Positions 35,541 through 48,548 of a stretch of DNA of 64,000 nucleotides are shown here, piece by piece. The DNA is taken from NCBI RefSeq assembly GCF_048569485.1, contig NC_134354.1, positions 689,369,584-689,433,583 of the forward strand, in the 5' to 3' direction. Each line of letters starts with the position of its first letter. Within the stretch, counting starts at the first letter, position 1. The notes below the pieces were generated by a model. It searched no databases, was not told the origin of the DNA, and was given only the letters and a program-made list of their open reading frames with translations. The position numbers and the translations under genes were made by a program. This DNA comes from Anomaloglossus baeobatrachus. Its lineage: Eukaryota > Chordata > Amphibia > Anura > Aromobatidae.

Positions 35541-38500
35541 GATGTGCCAGCGTCTTACAGACAGGCGTCTCTCCAGATTCAGCGGGTGCACCAGTGTCTT
35601 ACAGACAGGCGTCTCTCCAGATTCAGCGGATGCACCAGTGTCTTACAGACAGGCGTCTCTCCAGATTCAGAGGTTGCGCCAGCGTCTTACAGACAGGCGT
35701 CTCTCCAGATTCAGCGTGTGCTCCAGCGTTTTACAGACAGATGTCTCTCCAGATTCAGCGGATGCACCAGCGTCTTACAGACAGGCGTCTCTCCAGATTC
35801 AGCGGGTGCGCCAGCGTCTTACAGACAGGCATCTCTCTAGATTTACCGGGTGCGCCAGCGTTTTACAGACAGGCATCTCTCCAGATTCAGCGGGTGCTCC
35901 AGCGTCTTACAGACAGGCGTCTCTCCAGATTCAGTGGGTGCTCTAGCGTCTTACAGACAGGCGTCTCTCCAGATTCAGCGGATGCACCAGCGTCTTACAG
36001 ACAGGCGTCTCTCCATATTCAGCGGTTGCGCCAGCGTCTTACAGACAGGCGTCTCTTCAGATTCAGCGGATGCACCAGCGTCTTACAGACAGGCGTCTCT
36101 CCAGATTCAGTGGGTGCTCCAGCGTCTTACAGACAGGTGTCTCTCCAGATTCAGCGGATGCACCAGCGTCTTACAGACAGGCGTCTCTCCAGATTCAGCG
36201 GTTGCGCCAGCGTCTTACAGACAGGCGTCTCTTCAGATTCAGCGGATGCACCAGCGTCTTACAGACAGGCGTCTCTCCAGATTCAGTGGGTGCTCCAGCG
36301 TCTTACAGACAGGCGTCTCTCCAGATTCAGTGGTTGCGCCAGCGTCTTACAGACAGGCGTCTCTCCAGATTCAGCGGATGCACCAGCGTCTTACAGACAG
36401 GCGTCTCTCCAGATTCAGTGGGTGCTCCAGCGTCTTACAGACAGGCGTCTCTCCAGATTCAGTGGTTGCGCCAGCGTCTTACAGACAGGCGTCTCTCCAG
36501 ATTCAGCGGTTGCGCCAGCGTCTTACAGACAGGCGTCTCTCCAGATTCAGTGGGTGCTCCAGCGTCTTACAGACAGGCGTCTTTCCAGATTCAGCGGATG
36601 CGCCAGCGTCTTACAGACAGGCGTCTCTCCAGATTCAGCGGATGCGCCAGCGTCTTACAGACAGGCGTCTCTCCAGATTCAGCGGGTGCTCCAGCGTCTT
36701 ACAGACAGGCATCTCTCCAGATTCAGCGGGTGCGCCAGCGTCTTACAGACAGGCGTCTCTCCAGATTCAGCGGGTACGCCAGCGTCTTACAGACAGGCAT
36801 CTCTCCAGATTCAGCGGGTGCGACAGCGTCTTACAGACAGGCGTCTCTCTAGATGTACCGGGTGCGCCAGCGTCTTACAGACAGGCATCTCCAGATTCAG
36901 CGGATGCGCCAGCGCCTTACAGACAGGCGTCTCTCCAGATTCAGCGGATGCTCCAGCGTCTTACAGACAGGCATCTCTCCAGATTCAGCGGGTGCTCCAG
37001 CGCCTTACAGACAGGCGTCTCTCCAGATTCAGCGGGTGCTCCAGCGTCTTACAGACAGGCGTCTCTCCAGATTCAGTGGGTGCTCCAGCGTCTTACAGAC
37101 AGGCGTCTCTCCAGATTCAGCGGGTGCTCCAGCGTCTTACAGACAGGCGTCTCTCCAGATTCAGCGGGTGCTCCGGCGTCTTACAGACAGGCGTCTCTCC
37201 AAATTCAGCGGGTGCTCCAGCGTCTTACAGACAGGCGTCTCTCCAGATTCAGCGGGTGCGCCAGCGTCTTACAGACAGGCGTCTCTCCAGATTCAGCGGG
37301 TACGCCAGCGTCTTACAGACAGGCATCTCTCCAGATTCAGCGGGTGCGACAGCGTCTTACAGACAGGCGTCTCTCTAGATGTACCGGGTGCGCCAGCGTC
37401 TTACAGACAGGCATCTCCAGATTCAGCGGATGCGCCAGCGCCTTACAGACAGGCGTCTCTCCAGATTCAGCGGCTGCTCCAGCGTCTTACAGACAGGCGT
37501 CTCTCCAGATTCAGCGGATGCGCCAGCGTCTTACAGACAGGTGTCTCTCCAGATTCAGTGGGTGCTCCAGCGTTTTATAGACAGGCATCTCTCCAAATTC
37601 AGCAGGTGCGCCAGCGTCTTACAGACAGACGTCTCTCTAGATTCAGTGAGTGCGCCAGCGTTTTACAGACAGGCATCTCTCCAGATTCAGCGGATGCTCC
37701 AGCGTCTTACAGACAGGCGTCTCTCCAGATTCAGCGGATGCTCCAGCGTCTTACAGACAGGCATCTCTCCAGATTCAGCGGGTGCTCCAGCGCCTTACAG
37801 ACAGGCGTCTCTCCAGATTCAGCGGGTGCTCCAGCGTCTTACAGACAGGCGTCTCTCCAGATTCAGCGGGTGCTCCAGCGTCTTACAGACAGGCGTCTCT
37901 CAAGATTCAGCGGGTGCTCCAGCGTCTTACAGACAGGCGTCTCTCCAGATTCAGTGGATGCTCCAGCGTCTTACAGACAGGCGTCTCTCCAGATTCAGCG
38001 GGTGCTCCAGCGTCTTACAGACAGGCGTCTCAAGATTCAGCGGGTGCTCCGGCGTCTTACAGACAGGCGTCTCTCCAGATTCAGCGGGTGCTCCGGCGTC
38101 TTACAGACAGGCGTCTCTCCAGATTCAGTGGGTGCTCCAGCGTCTTACAGACAGGCGTCTCTCCAGATTCAGCGGGTGCTCCGCCGTCTTACAGACAGGC
38201 GTCTCTCCAGATTCAGCGGGTGCTCCAGCGTCTTACAGACAGGCGTCTCTCCAGATTCAGCGGGTGCTCCGGCGTCTTACAGACAGGCGTCTCTCCAGAT
38301 TCAGCGGGTGCTCCAGCGTCTTACAGACAGGCGTCTCTCCAGATTCAGTGGGTGCTCCAGCGTTTTATAGACAGGCATCTCTCCAAATTCAGCAGGTGCG
38401 CCAGCGTCTTACAGACAGACGTCTCTCTAGATTCAGTGAGTGCGCCAGCGTCTTACAGACAGGCGTCTCTCCAGATTCAGCGGATGCTCCAGCGTCTTAC

Positions 38501-39876
38501 AGACAGGCATCTCTTCAGATTCAGCGGGTGCTCCAGCGCCTTACAGACAGGCGTCTCTCCAGATTCAGCGGGTGCTCCAGCGTCTTACAGACAGGCGTCT
38601 CTCCAGATTCAGTGGGTGCTCCAGCGTCTTACAGACAGGCGTCTCTCCAGATTCAGCGGGTGCTCCGGCGTCTTACAGACAGGCGTCTCTCCAGATTCAG
38701 CGGGTGCTCCAGCGTCTTACAGACAGGCGTCTCTCCAGATTCAGCGGGTGCTCCGGCGTCTTACAGACAGGCGTCTCTCCAGATTCAGCGGGTGCTCCAG
38801 CGTCTTACAGACAGGCGTCTCTCCAGATTCAGCGGGTGCGCCAGCGTCTTACAGACAGGCGTCTCTCCAGATTCAGCGGGTACGCCAGCGTCTTACAGAC
38901 AGGCATCTCTCCAGATTCAGCGGGTGCGACAGCGTCTTACAGACAGGCGTCTCTCTAGATGTACCGGGTGAGCCAGCGTCTTACAGACAGGCATCTCCAG
39001 ATTCAGCGGATGCGCCAGCGCCTTACAGACAGGCGTCTCTCCAGATTCAGCGGATGCTCCAGCGTCTTACAGACAGGCGTCTCTCCAGATTCAGCGGGTG
39101 CGCCAGCGTCTTACAGACAGGCGTCTCTCCAGATTCAGCGGGTACGCCAGCGTCTTACAGACAGGCATCTCTCCAGATTCAGCGGGTGCGACAGCGTCTT
39201 ACAGACAGGCGTCTCTCTAGATGTACCGGGTGCGCCAGCGTCTTACAGACAGGCATCTCCAGATTCAGCGGATGCGCCAGCGCCTTACAGACAGGCGTCT
39301 CTCCAGATTCAGCGGCTGCTCCAGCGTCTTACAGACAGGCATCTCTCCAGATTCAGCGGATGTGCCAGCGTCTTACAGACAGGTGTCTCTCCAGATTCAG
39401 TGGGTGCTCCAGCGTTTTATAGACAGGCATCTCTCCAAATTCAGCAGGTGCACCAGCGTCTTACAGACAGACGTCTCTCCAGATTCAGCGGATGCTCCAG
39501 CGTCTTACAGACAGGCATCTCTCCAGATTCAGCGGGTGCTCCAGCGCCTTACAGACAGGCGTCTCTCCAGATTCAGCGGGTGCTCCAGCGTCTTACAGAC
39601 AGGCGTCTCTCCAGATTCAGCGGGTGCTCCAGCGTCTTACAGACAGGCGTCTCTCAAGATTCAGCGGGTGCTCCAGCGTCTTACAGACAGGCGTCTCTCC
39701 AGATTCTGCGGGTGCTCCGGCGTCTTACAGACAGGCGTCTCTCCAGATTCAGTGGATGCTCCAGCGTCTTACAGACAGGCGTCTCTCCAGATTCAGCGGG
39801 TGCTCCAGCGTCTTACAGACAGGCGTCTCTCCAGATTCAGCGGGTGCTCCGGCGTCTTACAGACAGGCGTCTCTCC
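35541..39876. repeat. 44-bp minisatellite, about 98 units
   Basis: Unit GATTCAGCGGGTGCTCCAGC followed by GTCTTACAGACAGGCGTCTC and TCCA, repeated with few length changes. Since 44 is 2 modulo 3, three units give a 44-residue repeat and all three forward frames stay open for hundreds of codons (SVLQTGVSPDSAGAPASYRQ-type). Rare variants recur at long intervals, showing higher-order duplication: the unit with CTCTCTAGATGTACCGGG at about 36845, 37371, 38950 and 39212, and the unit with TTTTATAGACAGGCATCTC at about 37571, 38361 and 39415. Confidence 0.97.
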
Positions 39877-39879
39877 GTA

Positions 39880-40470
39880 TTATGGATATGCTTATTTACT
39901 TTACATGACAATACTTGAAAAAAATAAATATCCTTCCTGCATGTTGGAAAAGAAATAACTCATATTCACCTTTCTGATCCTCCGGTAGAGAGCGATTGTA
40001 AATCTCCTGTCCCAGTTATGTGACCGCTGCAGACAATTATTGACAGAATAGGACATTCAGCAACTGATGGGCTCCAGGGAGCAGTAAGGTCTATTCACAC
40101 TGCGCAGTGTGTGTTAAACGTCTGCCGACTAGCAACATGTGTGACTGTCAGCCGTCATTAATAACCCAACACAGGCTGCCCGCATTTCAGATGAACGATG
40201 TGAGACTAATAATTTCGTACACCCAGGCTGCACTTGTTCTCAGCAGAGCCAGTACTGGTTACACAGGACGATGTGCTGTCTGAACAATCATCTTCCAAAG
40301 GACATCTGCCACTGAGTTCAATTTGAAAGCAGTGTGATGTAGGGGCAGAGACCCTGACTCCAGCGTTGTGTCACTTACTGGGCTGCGTGTTTTAGTTTTG
40401 ATGAAAGTTTTATTATCAGGAGATTATCACTGTAGAACTAGTAAACGTTCAGCCATGTAGTCTTCATATT
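39880..40470. other. No gene recognised
   Basis: Sequence after the minisatellite. The part from about 40320 (GATGTAGGGGCAGAGACCC) resembles the dispersed family at 6.7-7.0 kb. Confidence 0.4.
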
Positions 40471-41247
40471 CGTAAAGGGAACCTGTCACCAGTAGAGATT
40501 AGTGGACCAGTGGACGTTCGGTACAGCCGGACTTTAGATAAAATTCAATTTTGGTCCTGGACTTTACCTGAACACTGAACGCCGGGTTCACTCATCTCTA
40601 GGCACCAGATTTGTCCTATATAAACTGTAGCCACCACCAGTAAGCCCTTATACACTGCACTCTAGAATACTGTATATAAGTACCTAAGCCAATCTGTATA
40701 ACATAGAAAAGGCCTTTTATTGTTCTCACCTGCGGGGCGGTCCAGTGCAATGGGAATCGCTGGTCTCGGTCCATTACCTCCTCTTTGCTTGCAATAGCCG
40801 TCCTTGCTTTGTGCAGATGACGCATCCTAAACCACCCACACAGTGTCCTCCATTACGCTTCGGCACAAGCGCACTTTTCTTTGTTCTGATGGCAGAGCAC
40901 AGTATTGTAGTGTGCGGGCGATCTCTGATCTCTCCCCGTATCTGCGCATTACACTACTTTGCTCTGTCCTCAGCAAGGCAGAGAGAAGTGGACAGGAGGG
41001 CAATGGAGGACACTGTGTGGATGACATAGGACACATCATCCACACAGCTGGGAAGGAGGAGGCGCCGGATCAAGACCAGACCATCGGACCAGATCGCCTC
41101 GCAGGTGAATATAACAAAGCGGTGTTTTTTATGTTATACAGATCGGCTTAGGCACTTATATACAGTATTCCAGAATGCTGTATATAAGGGCTCAGTGATG
41201 GTGTCAGCAGTTTATATGGGTCAAATTTGGTGACAGGTTCCTTTTAA
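40471..41247. mobile_element. Foldback element with AAAGGGAACCTGTCACC ends
   Basis: Left end TAAAGGGAACCTGTCACCAG, right end TGGTGACAGGTTCCTTTTA. Internal arms around 40640-40800 (ACTGTATATAAGTACCTAAG, CACCTGCGGGGCGGTCC) are repeated inverted at 41060-41190. Confidence 0.65.
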
Positions 41248-41520
41248 ACTCTGTATAACTTCACCCCAATACTGAACGGCATCTTTCTGCCTATGCATAG
41301 TGTACACAGAGAGCTGTCAATCAGTGGTGTCGGCGGAGTTACACAGAGCTCGGCATTCAGAGAACTGCTAGATCTGCAGCAGATAAAACAGGGTTTTTAT
41401 TAAAACTGCCACAAACAGCCCAGTAAGTGACACATCCCTGGAATCAGGGTGTCTGCCCCTACATCATGGTGCTCTCAAATAGGGGACAAAACCTGGTGAC
41501 AGATTCTTTTTAAACCAGCT
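41248..41520. repeat. Dispersed repeat related to 6640-7085 and 56230-56668
   Basis: Shares GGAATCAGGGTGTCTGCCCC and TACATCATGGTGCTCTCA with the 6.9-7.0 kb copy and ends in GGTGACAGATTCTTTTTAAA. Confidence 0.5.
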
Positions 41521-41934
41521 AAAAAAAACACCCAAGTAAGTGTGTTGCTCGTTTGTCAGGTGATTGACAGTATGTTTTATTGGGATAATTCTACAGTGTA
41601 AATCAGGGGTCTCAAACTCGGCTGGATGTTTGGGCCGCACAGAGGGAAAAAATAATTTGGGGGGGGGGCGTATTCTTTGCAGGACAAAGTGACATTTTTA
41701 TTGGCATCATATATATATTTTTTACACACCTTGGGATCACTGATTTTGAACATTTTTCACTTGTTTATTAAAACAAATGTGCACATTCTTTGTTTAAATA
41801 TAAAAAAAATAATTTTGATGGTAAAAAAAAAAGTCATGCCTTATTTTGAGTGGGGTTTTTTTTTACATTTTATCCCTTTCTTGTAACTAATAGTGTTACA
41901 ATTATCACTATATAGAAATTTTGGCCAACATCTT

Positions 41935-41980
41935 TTAGTAATGTTCCCCATCTTGTTGTAATGTGCCCATCCTTGTCCCC
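41935..41980. repeat. hAT internal minisatellite, part 1
   Basis: TAGTAATGTTCCCCATCTTG-like units interrupted by the LTR element. The array continues at 49826-49981 and 51633-51955. Confidence 0.8.
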
Positions 41981-43257
41981 TGTCACAAACCACCGGGGGG
42001 GTCACTCAGAAATCCCCCGCGCTGGCTACCAGTACGTCACAATCGGGGGGTAACAAGTGGGGGTCACCCCTCCTTTATACCTCCCGACCGACAGACAGAG
42101 CACGTGACGCGCTCTCTAGCGCCCCTCTTATAGTCAGGCCAATTATGGAATTGCCCGACCATAAGCAAGGAGGCCGCTATACTACTTATGCCGATTATTG
42201 AAGGGTCCCCGGTGAGAGTAAGGTATATATTCCCCCGACCTCCGCGGGCGGAATATATAAAATCTCCCCGAATCTCACTGGCCTCCCCACAATAATCCTT
42301 GGCACAATTCGCTGCCACCAACCGATTTACGGTAACTATTAGCCGAACACACAGACGTGGGATTCAAGATCGAGATAACAGAACAGCCCAAGATTAATTA
42401 TATAATTTAATCAGCCTAAAGCACACTAGAAACTACAATATATACAATAGGGAATCTACAGAATATACATATGTCAGAGTACAGTTACAATCAAAGCATG
42501 GGTTACAAACAGGCATACACAGTTCCAGCAGTTACCTTGTTGCGTCTGGCCACAGGGGGGCGCTGTAGACCAGGTTTCTAGGATCCTTCCCACAGATGTT
42601 TCCTACACGTGCCCCCAGCGAAAGAACACTGGAAAATGGCCGAAGTAGGGTTATCAACCTGGCCAAATCCAGGTCCCCTCCTACCTTTGTGACCTCACAG
42701 GGAGCACTGCTCCACCCCTGGCTTGAGTTATGGACAATATCCCAACATGGAATATGGGCCATAACGTTGCCTGGGAGCGTCGTAGGCGGACGCCAATGCT
42801 CTCATTGTGACAGTTATGAATTTAGCTACAGAACGAGGGGACTCATGACCTGTCTGCCAGTTCCCCATTGGCTGATATCACGCCTGGGGCATTTCCCAAT
42901 GTCCTGCTCCCATTAAAAGGGTGTGCCGGCATCGTCCGCATGCGGAGACACCATTTTTATGGTTGCCATATTTATCGGAAATATGGCTTGCGAGATATGA
43001 ACCATTTTTTACTGGAGTCGTTCTGTCTGCTAGTTCCATAGCCTTGCTAATGAGATACAACTCTTGTTACAGGGTGACGGCAGGGGGTCATCCTGTGTCC
43101 ATTGTTCCCACACCACCTCATTTCCATATCACAGGACATGGCCATGGAGGTGTAAGTGGAACACTGAGAACAAGAAGGGAGGGGGCACTGCCAGGGAGTG
43201 ATGAGGGATTATGACTGGAGTCATAATTCATCTTCATATCCCGGGATTTGCCTCACA
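41981..43257 (-). repeat. 3' LTR of the Gmr1-like element
   Basis: Downstream LTR in the element's orientation, beginning TGTGAGGCAAATCCCGGG next to the polypurine tract and ending TTTGTGACA at the TCCCC duplication. Confidence 0.95.
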
Positions 43258-43269
43258 CCTCCCCCCTTT

Positions 43270-46200
43270 TGAGGGCGCTAGGGGGCAGCACACTCCGGTG
43301 TTCCCCCGTGCGCCCGTCCGCGACCTCTCCTTGTCGGGACAGCCCGTCTGCGTTACCGTGGTCACGGCCCCTTTTGTGGCGAATGGTGAAGTTGTATTGC
43401 TGGAGCGCAAGGCTCCATCGCAACAATCGCCCATTCGTCCCAGAGACGGTGTGCAACCAGCTGAGGGGATTGTGGTCCGTCTCCACGATGAAGTGGCGCC
43501 CGTATAGATAGGGTTGCAGACGCTGCAGGGCACTCCTTCTCCATCGTGGAATAGGCAACTTCCCTTGGTAACAGCTTCCTGCTCAGGTACAAGACTGGGT
43601 GCTCTTGGCTCGCAGAGTCCACCTGGCTGAGCACCGCACCGAGGCCGAAGTCACTGGCGTCGGTCTGTACTACAAACGGCCGCGTGAAGTCGGCTGCCTG
43701 TAGCACGGGCGGGCTGGACAGGGCGTCCTTTAGGGCCCGGAAGGCTGTCTCGCAGTCCATTGTCCAATCGACTGCAGAGGGCAGCTTCTTCTTGGTGAGG
43801 TCCGTCAAGGGCTTTGCCAGGCTACTATAGCATGGAACAAACCTCCTATAGTACCCAGCGGTCCCCAAGAAGGACATCACCTGCTTCTTGGTCCTGGGGG
43901 TGGGCCAGGATGCGATGGCCTCCACTTTCTCAGGCTCGGGCTTCAGTGTTCTCCCGCCTACCCGGTGACCGAGGTACTGGACCTCGCTCATGGCCAGCTG
44001 ACACTTTCCCGGCTTGATGGTCAAACCTGCCCGGTGGATCCGCCTGAGCACCTGTGCTAGATGCTCTAGGTGGTCCTCCCAGGTGGGACTGAAGACGGCA
44101 ATGTCATCTAGGTACGCGGCCGCGTACCCTTCAAGTCCCTTGAGCAGGGTGTTGACCATCCGCTGGAAAGTGGCAGGGGCCTTCCTCATCCCGAATGGCA
44201 TCACCGTGGACTCGTATAGTCCAAATGGGGTAATAAAGGCAGAGCGTTCCCTGGCCTTGCGAGTCAGGGGGATCTGCCAATATCCCCGGCTCAGATCCAT
44301 GATGGTCAGGTACTGAGCCCCGGCCAACTGATCGAGCAGGTCATCGATGCGTGGCATTGGGTACGCATCGGCGACCGTGACAGCATTGAGCCCCCTGTAG
44401 TCCACGCAGAACCGAGTGGTTCGGTCCTTCTTAGGGACGAGGACTACAGGCGAGGCCCAAGCGCTGTTGGATGCCTGGATCACCCCCAGCTTCAGCATCT
44501 CGTCAATCTCCTGGCGCATGTGTTGCTGCACCTCCAGGGAGACCCGATATGCTGAACGCCGGATCGGGGGATGATCCCCAGTGTCCACGTGATGGACAGC
44601 CAAGTCAGTCCTTCCGGGCTGGTTGGTAAACAACCCCCGGAAGGGGAGGAGGGTGGCCCACAGCTGGGACCGTTGGTCTTCCAAGAGCTGGTGGCCAACC
44701 TCCACATCCTCAATGGATCCGCCTGCCCTAACCTGGGCTAGCATATCCAAGAGGGTTTCCGCTTCTCCCTCCTCGGGCAGGTTGCACACGGGGAGCGCAC
44801 ATGCCTCCCGCTCATGATGTGCCTTCATCATGTTCACATGGAAGGGCTTCCGCCTTCCACGGGCAGGGTCCAGGGTGACCAGGTACGTCACAGGGTTGAG
44901 CTGCTGGTACACGAGGTATGGGCCTTCCCAGGCTGCCTGAAGCTTGTCCTGTGGTACGGGGACCAGTACCCACACCTTTTGACCCACTTGGTAGGTCCTC
45001 TCACAAGCGTTCTGGTCGTACCAACGCTTCTGATCGGCCTGGGCTTGAGCCATATTGTCGTGTACCAGTTGCGTCAAGGCCTGCATTTTGTCCCGGAAGC
45101 GCATGACATACTCGATAACCGACACTCCAGGGGTGGCCAAATCCCCTTCCCAAGCCTCTTTCACCAGAGCCAGGGGGCCCCGCACACGTCGCCCGTACAG
45201 GAGCTCAAACGGTGAGAATCCTGTTGAGGCCTGTGGAACCTCCCGGTAAGCAAATAACAGGTGTGGGAGATACCGCTCCCAGTCACGCCCATGGGAGTCG
45301 ACCAACATCTTAAGCATCTGCTTTAAGGTGCCATTGAACCGCTCGCACAGGCCATTAGTCTGTGGATGGTACGGGCTGGCCACCAGATGTCGCACCTGGA
45401 CTTGCTTACAGAGGGCCTCCATCAGCTGGGACATGAATTGGGTCCCCCGGTCAGTGAGCATTTCCTGGGGAAAACCCACTCGGGAGAAAATCTCCAGCAA
45501 TGCGGTGGCCACCTTGTCAGCCCGAATGGACGACAAGGCCACTGCTTCTGGGTACCGGGTGGCATAGTCCACTACCGTCAGTAGGAAGCGTTTCCCGGAG
45601 CTGCTGGGGATGGCCAGCGGGCCGACCAGATCCACAGCCACCCTCCTGAAAGGCTCATCGATGATTGGCAGAGATACTAGTGGGGCTTTGGGGCGTGGCC
45701 CCGCCTTCCCCACTCTCTGACAGGTTTCACACGAACGGCAGTAGGCAGCCACATCGGCCCCCATTTTTGGCCAGTAGAAATGCTGGTTTAACCTGGCCTT
45801 GGTCTTAGCGATCCCTAGGTGTCCGGCCATCGGAATCTCATGTGCGATCCGCAACAACTCCGTCAGGAACGGATAGGGTACCACCAACTGTCGGTCCCTG
45901 GGCCACGCCTCCGGTGAACCCTGCTGGACCGTGGCCCGGTACAGCCGTCCTTGGTCCCAGACCACTCGCTCCGGGTCCGAGTCCGAGGGAGGCTGTGCCG
46001 CCTGCTCCTTAAGAGCTTTCAGGCTGTCGTCAGCTTCTAACGCTGCCTGAAACCCCTGACTAGATGTGGCCAGAATCGACGAGACTGTCACATCTTCAGT
46101 CAGTACCCCGGGACCTGTGTCCTGGCCTCCACCTGACTCGGCTGCCGCTTGGTCAGAAGGGGAAGAGCTATCGGACCTCCGGGAGGCCCCTTGGCTTCCA

Positions 46201-48422
46201 GCACTCCCACTGCGGGTGACAGCGGCCACAGCCGCTGCGACCGTGGGTCGTGCCTGCTCCTCCTCCGTTCCTGACCAAGTCGCCAGTTCAGGCAGACCTA
46301 CCTGGCTTCCTGACACCCCGGTTGTGGGGGAACCCTGCACCGAGATCTTACCTGGGAGCACTTCCGCTCCGGGACCGGCCCCAATCTCACCTGCCTGTTC
46401 CCCCCCTGCAGCAACAGAACCCCGCTGTGAAATCTCTGGGGACCCCACATTTGCTGTGGTAGCCCCCACCCCACACACTGGTCCTCCCCCTGCAGCACCC
46501 TGCTCTCTGCTTATCCCTGCAGAGGGCAACAGATCCCAGCTCACAGGCTGGTTACTTGTAGAGGCATTGTCACACCTTTCTCTGACCCCCTCCCCTGTCA
46601 CAGCTGCAGCTGTGTGTGTGTCTATGGTGTCTATGCAAGCAGAAATATCAGAGTTCACTCCCTCCTCCCTTACATCATTCATAGATAACACATTAACATT
46701 GTCCGGAGGCATGTCAGTACTGGCTGAAGGTTCAGCCCTTGGTTGGGGCCCAAACTGGGAGGTTATCTGCCCCAAATCTGTCCCAAGTAGCACGTTTGCG
46801 GGGATCCGATCAGTTACCCCCACCTCCCTCACCCCTCGCCCTGCGCCCCAGTCCACATAAATGTCAGCAACAGGCAGCGCCGGGTCAATGCCTCCAATCC
46901 CGGAGACAGCGAGGGTTTTTCCAGGGATCAAGTCTTGGGGGGACACCATCTCAGGCCGCACCAGAGTCACCTCCGAGGCGCTGTCTCGCAGTCCTATGGT
47001 CACAGACCGGCCGACGGTGACAGGTTGGAAGCTGTCCAGGGACCTACCACCACCCCCACCCACACAATACACCTTGGGCGGCCCTTGGGACGGGGACGGA
47101 GCCGGGGCCTTGGGACGCTGAGGGCACATGGCCTTGAAGTGTCCAGGTAGGTTGCACTGGTGGCACCGTCTTGGTTCCGCCACGGGCCTGGAGAGGGGAG
47201 TTGAGGGGGACACCCCCTGCAGTCTAGGGGCAGGTGGGGCAGTCGCCGAATTCATCTTACCCCCTCTCCAGGTGCTGCTGGTGGCCGCTCTCCTGGCCTC
47301 AGGGGCCCGGTTGTTGGTGTAGTCATCGGCAAGGGCAGCTGTAGCCGTGGACCCCTTTGGCTTCTGGTCTCGGATGAACTGGCGGAGATCCTCAGGGCAG
47401 TTCCACAAGAGTTGCTCCGTGATGAACAAGTCCAGGATCTCCGGTCCGGTGGAAAGCTGCAGGCCTTGGGTCCAGTGGTCGGCAGCTCGGGCAAGTGCCC
47501 GCCGGTGGTCAGCCCAGGAGTCCTTTGGTCCCTTCTGTAGGCTCCGGAACTTCTTGCGGTAGGACTCTGGAGTGAGGTTGTACTGTTGGATCAGGGCCCG
47601 CTTGATGGTGTCGTAGCCCTGATCTGCCTCAGCAGGCAAGTCACCAAGGATATCCAGGGCCTTACCCCTTAAACGGGGGGTCAGGTATTTGGCCCACTGG
47701 TCCTTGTCCAGATGGTGCTGCAAGCAAGTCCGTTCAAAAGCAGTCAAGAAAGAGTCCAAGTCTCCATCCTTCTCCAGCACTGGGAAGTCCTCAACACGGA
47801 CCTTTGGAAGTTTGGTGTCTCGAAGGTCACATGTGGCTGATGAGGGCCGGAGCTGAGCTATCTGCAGCTGGTAGTCACGCTCTGCCTGGCGCTCTTCACG
47901 CGCTGCCTGCCGCTCCGCAGCCTCAGCCTCACGCGCTGCTTGCCGCTCTGCCCTGCGCTCTGCCAGGAGTCCCTTGTAGCCCTCCTGGTCTCCAGCCTGG
48001 AGAAGGGCCATAGCCATTTGAAGAAGGCTATCCGAGCCTCCCAGGCTCGGTGGAATGGCACGTGGTGATCTGCGGCCCGCTGCGGAGCCTGGTGATTCAC
48101 TGTCCCTTGCAGAGCGGAGGGCTGGCATCTGGCTCGTTGAGGACCCTTGGGTGAGCTGCTCCTCATCTTGTCCATAATTGCCAGCTTGTGCGCTGTCCTC
48201 TGCAGAACGGTTTTCTGGCGTCGAGCTCCTGGAGGACTCGTGGGCAACCTCCTCATTACTGTCCACAGCACCGTCCTCCCTCTCTTCGGCTCCTGCCTTA
48301 GCATTGGCCAGTTGCATAGCTCTGCTCCTGGTGCCATCAGCCATTCTTGCAGACTTTTGGTCACTGACACAGAACTGACACCTGATGCCTCCACACACCT
48401 TACAGTATCTGCACTCTGACAC
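43270..48422 (-). CDS. Gag-pol coding region of the Gmr1-like element (fossil)
   Basis: Parts in order: a cysteine-rich N terminus (CRYCKVCGGIRCQFC); a charged region; a gag domain at about residues 215-370 (LRGKALDILGDLPAEADQGY onward) with the look of the gag from which vertebrate SCAN domains derive; a zinc knuckle CHQCNLPGHFKAMC near 420; a protease segment IGLRDSASEV near 475; an integrase HHCC zinc domain ending CRSCETCQR near 895 and core starting VDLVGPLA; a GPY/F module (WEGPYLVYQQ); reverse transcriptase with YLDDIAVFS near 1437; RNase H at the end. Treated as a fossil copy; about one break. Confidence 0.88.
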
Positions 48423-48548
48423 TCTAGTGTTGAGCTAGTCTGAAGACCCCAGCAGCCACAGCTGCTGCAGGCAGTCTTTAGTGTCTGGGAGTATGGGTCT
48501 CACACTCACACACACTATTATCTCGATCCCACCGCTATGCCACCAATA

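Noticed and set aside
35438-39958. Several 500-650 codon plus-strand frames with SVLQTGVSPDSAGAPASYRQ repeats
   Set aside because: The 44-bp unit reads through all three frames with the same 44-residue period. This is an array artefact, not a repeat protein.
46066-46860. 264-codon plus-strand frame opposite the gag-pol region
   Set aside because: Antisense shadow of the Gmr1-like coding sequence; no independent features.
43270-48422. Reading the Gypsy element as a chromovirus or as carrying an envelope gene
   Set aside because: No chromodomain motif after the GPY/F module, and no reading frame for an envelope between RNase H and the 3' LTR.
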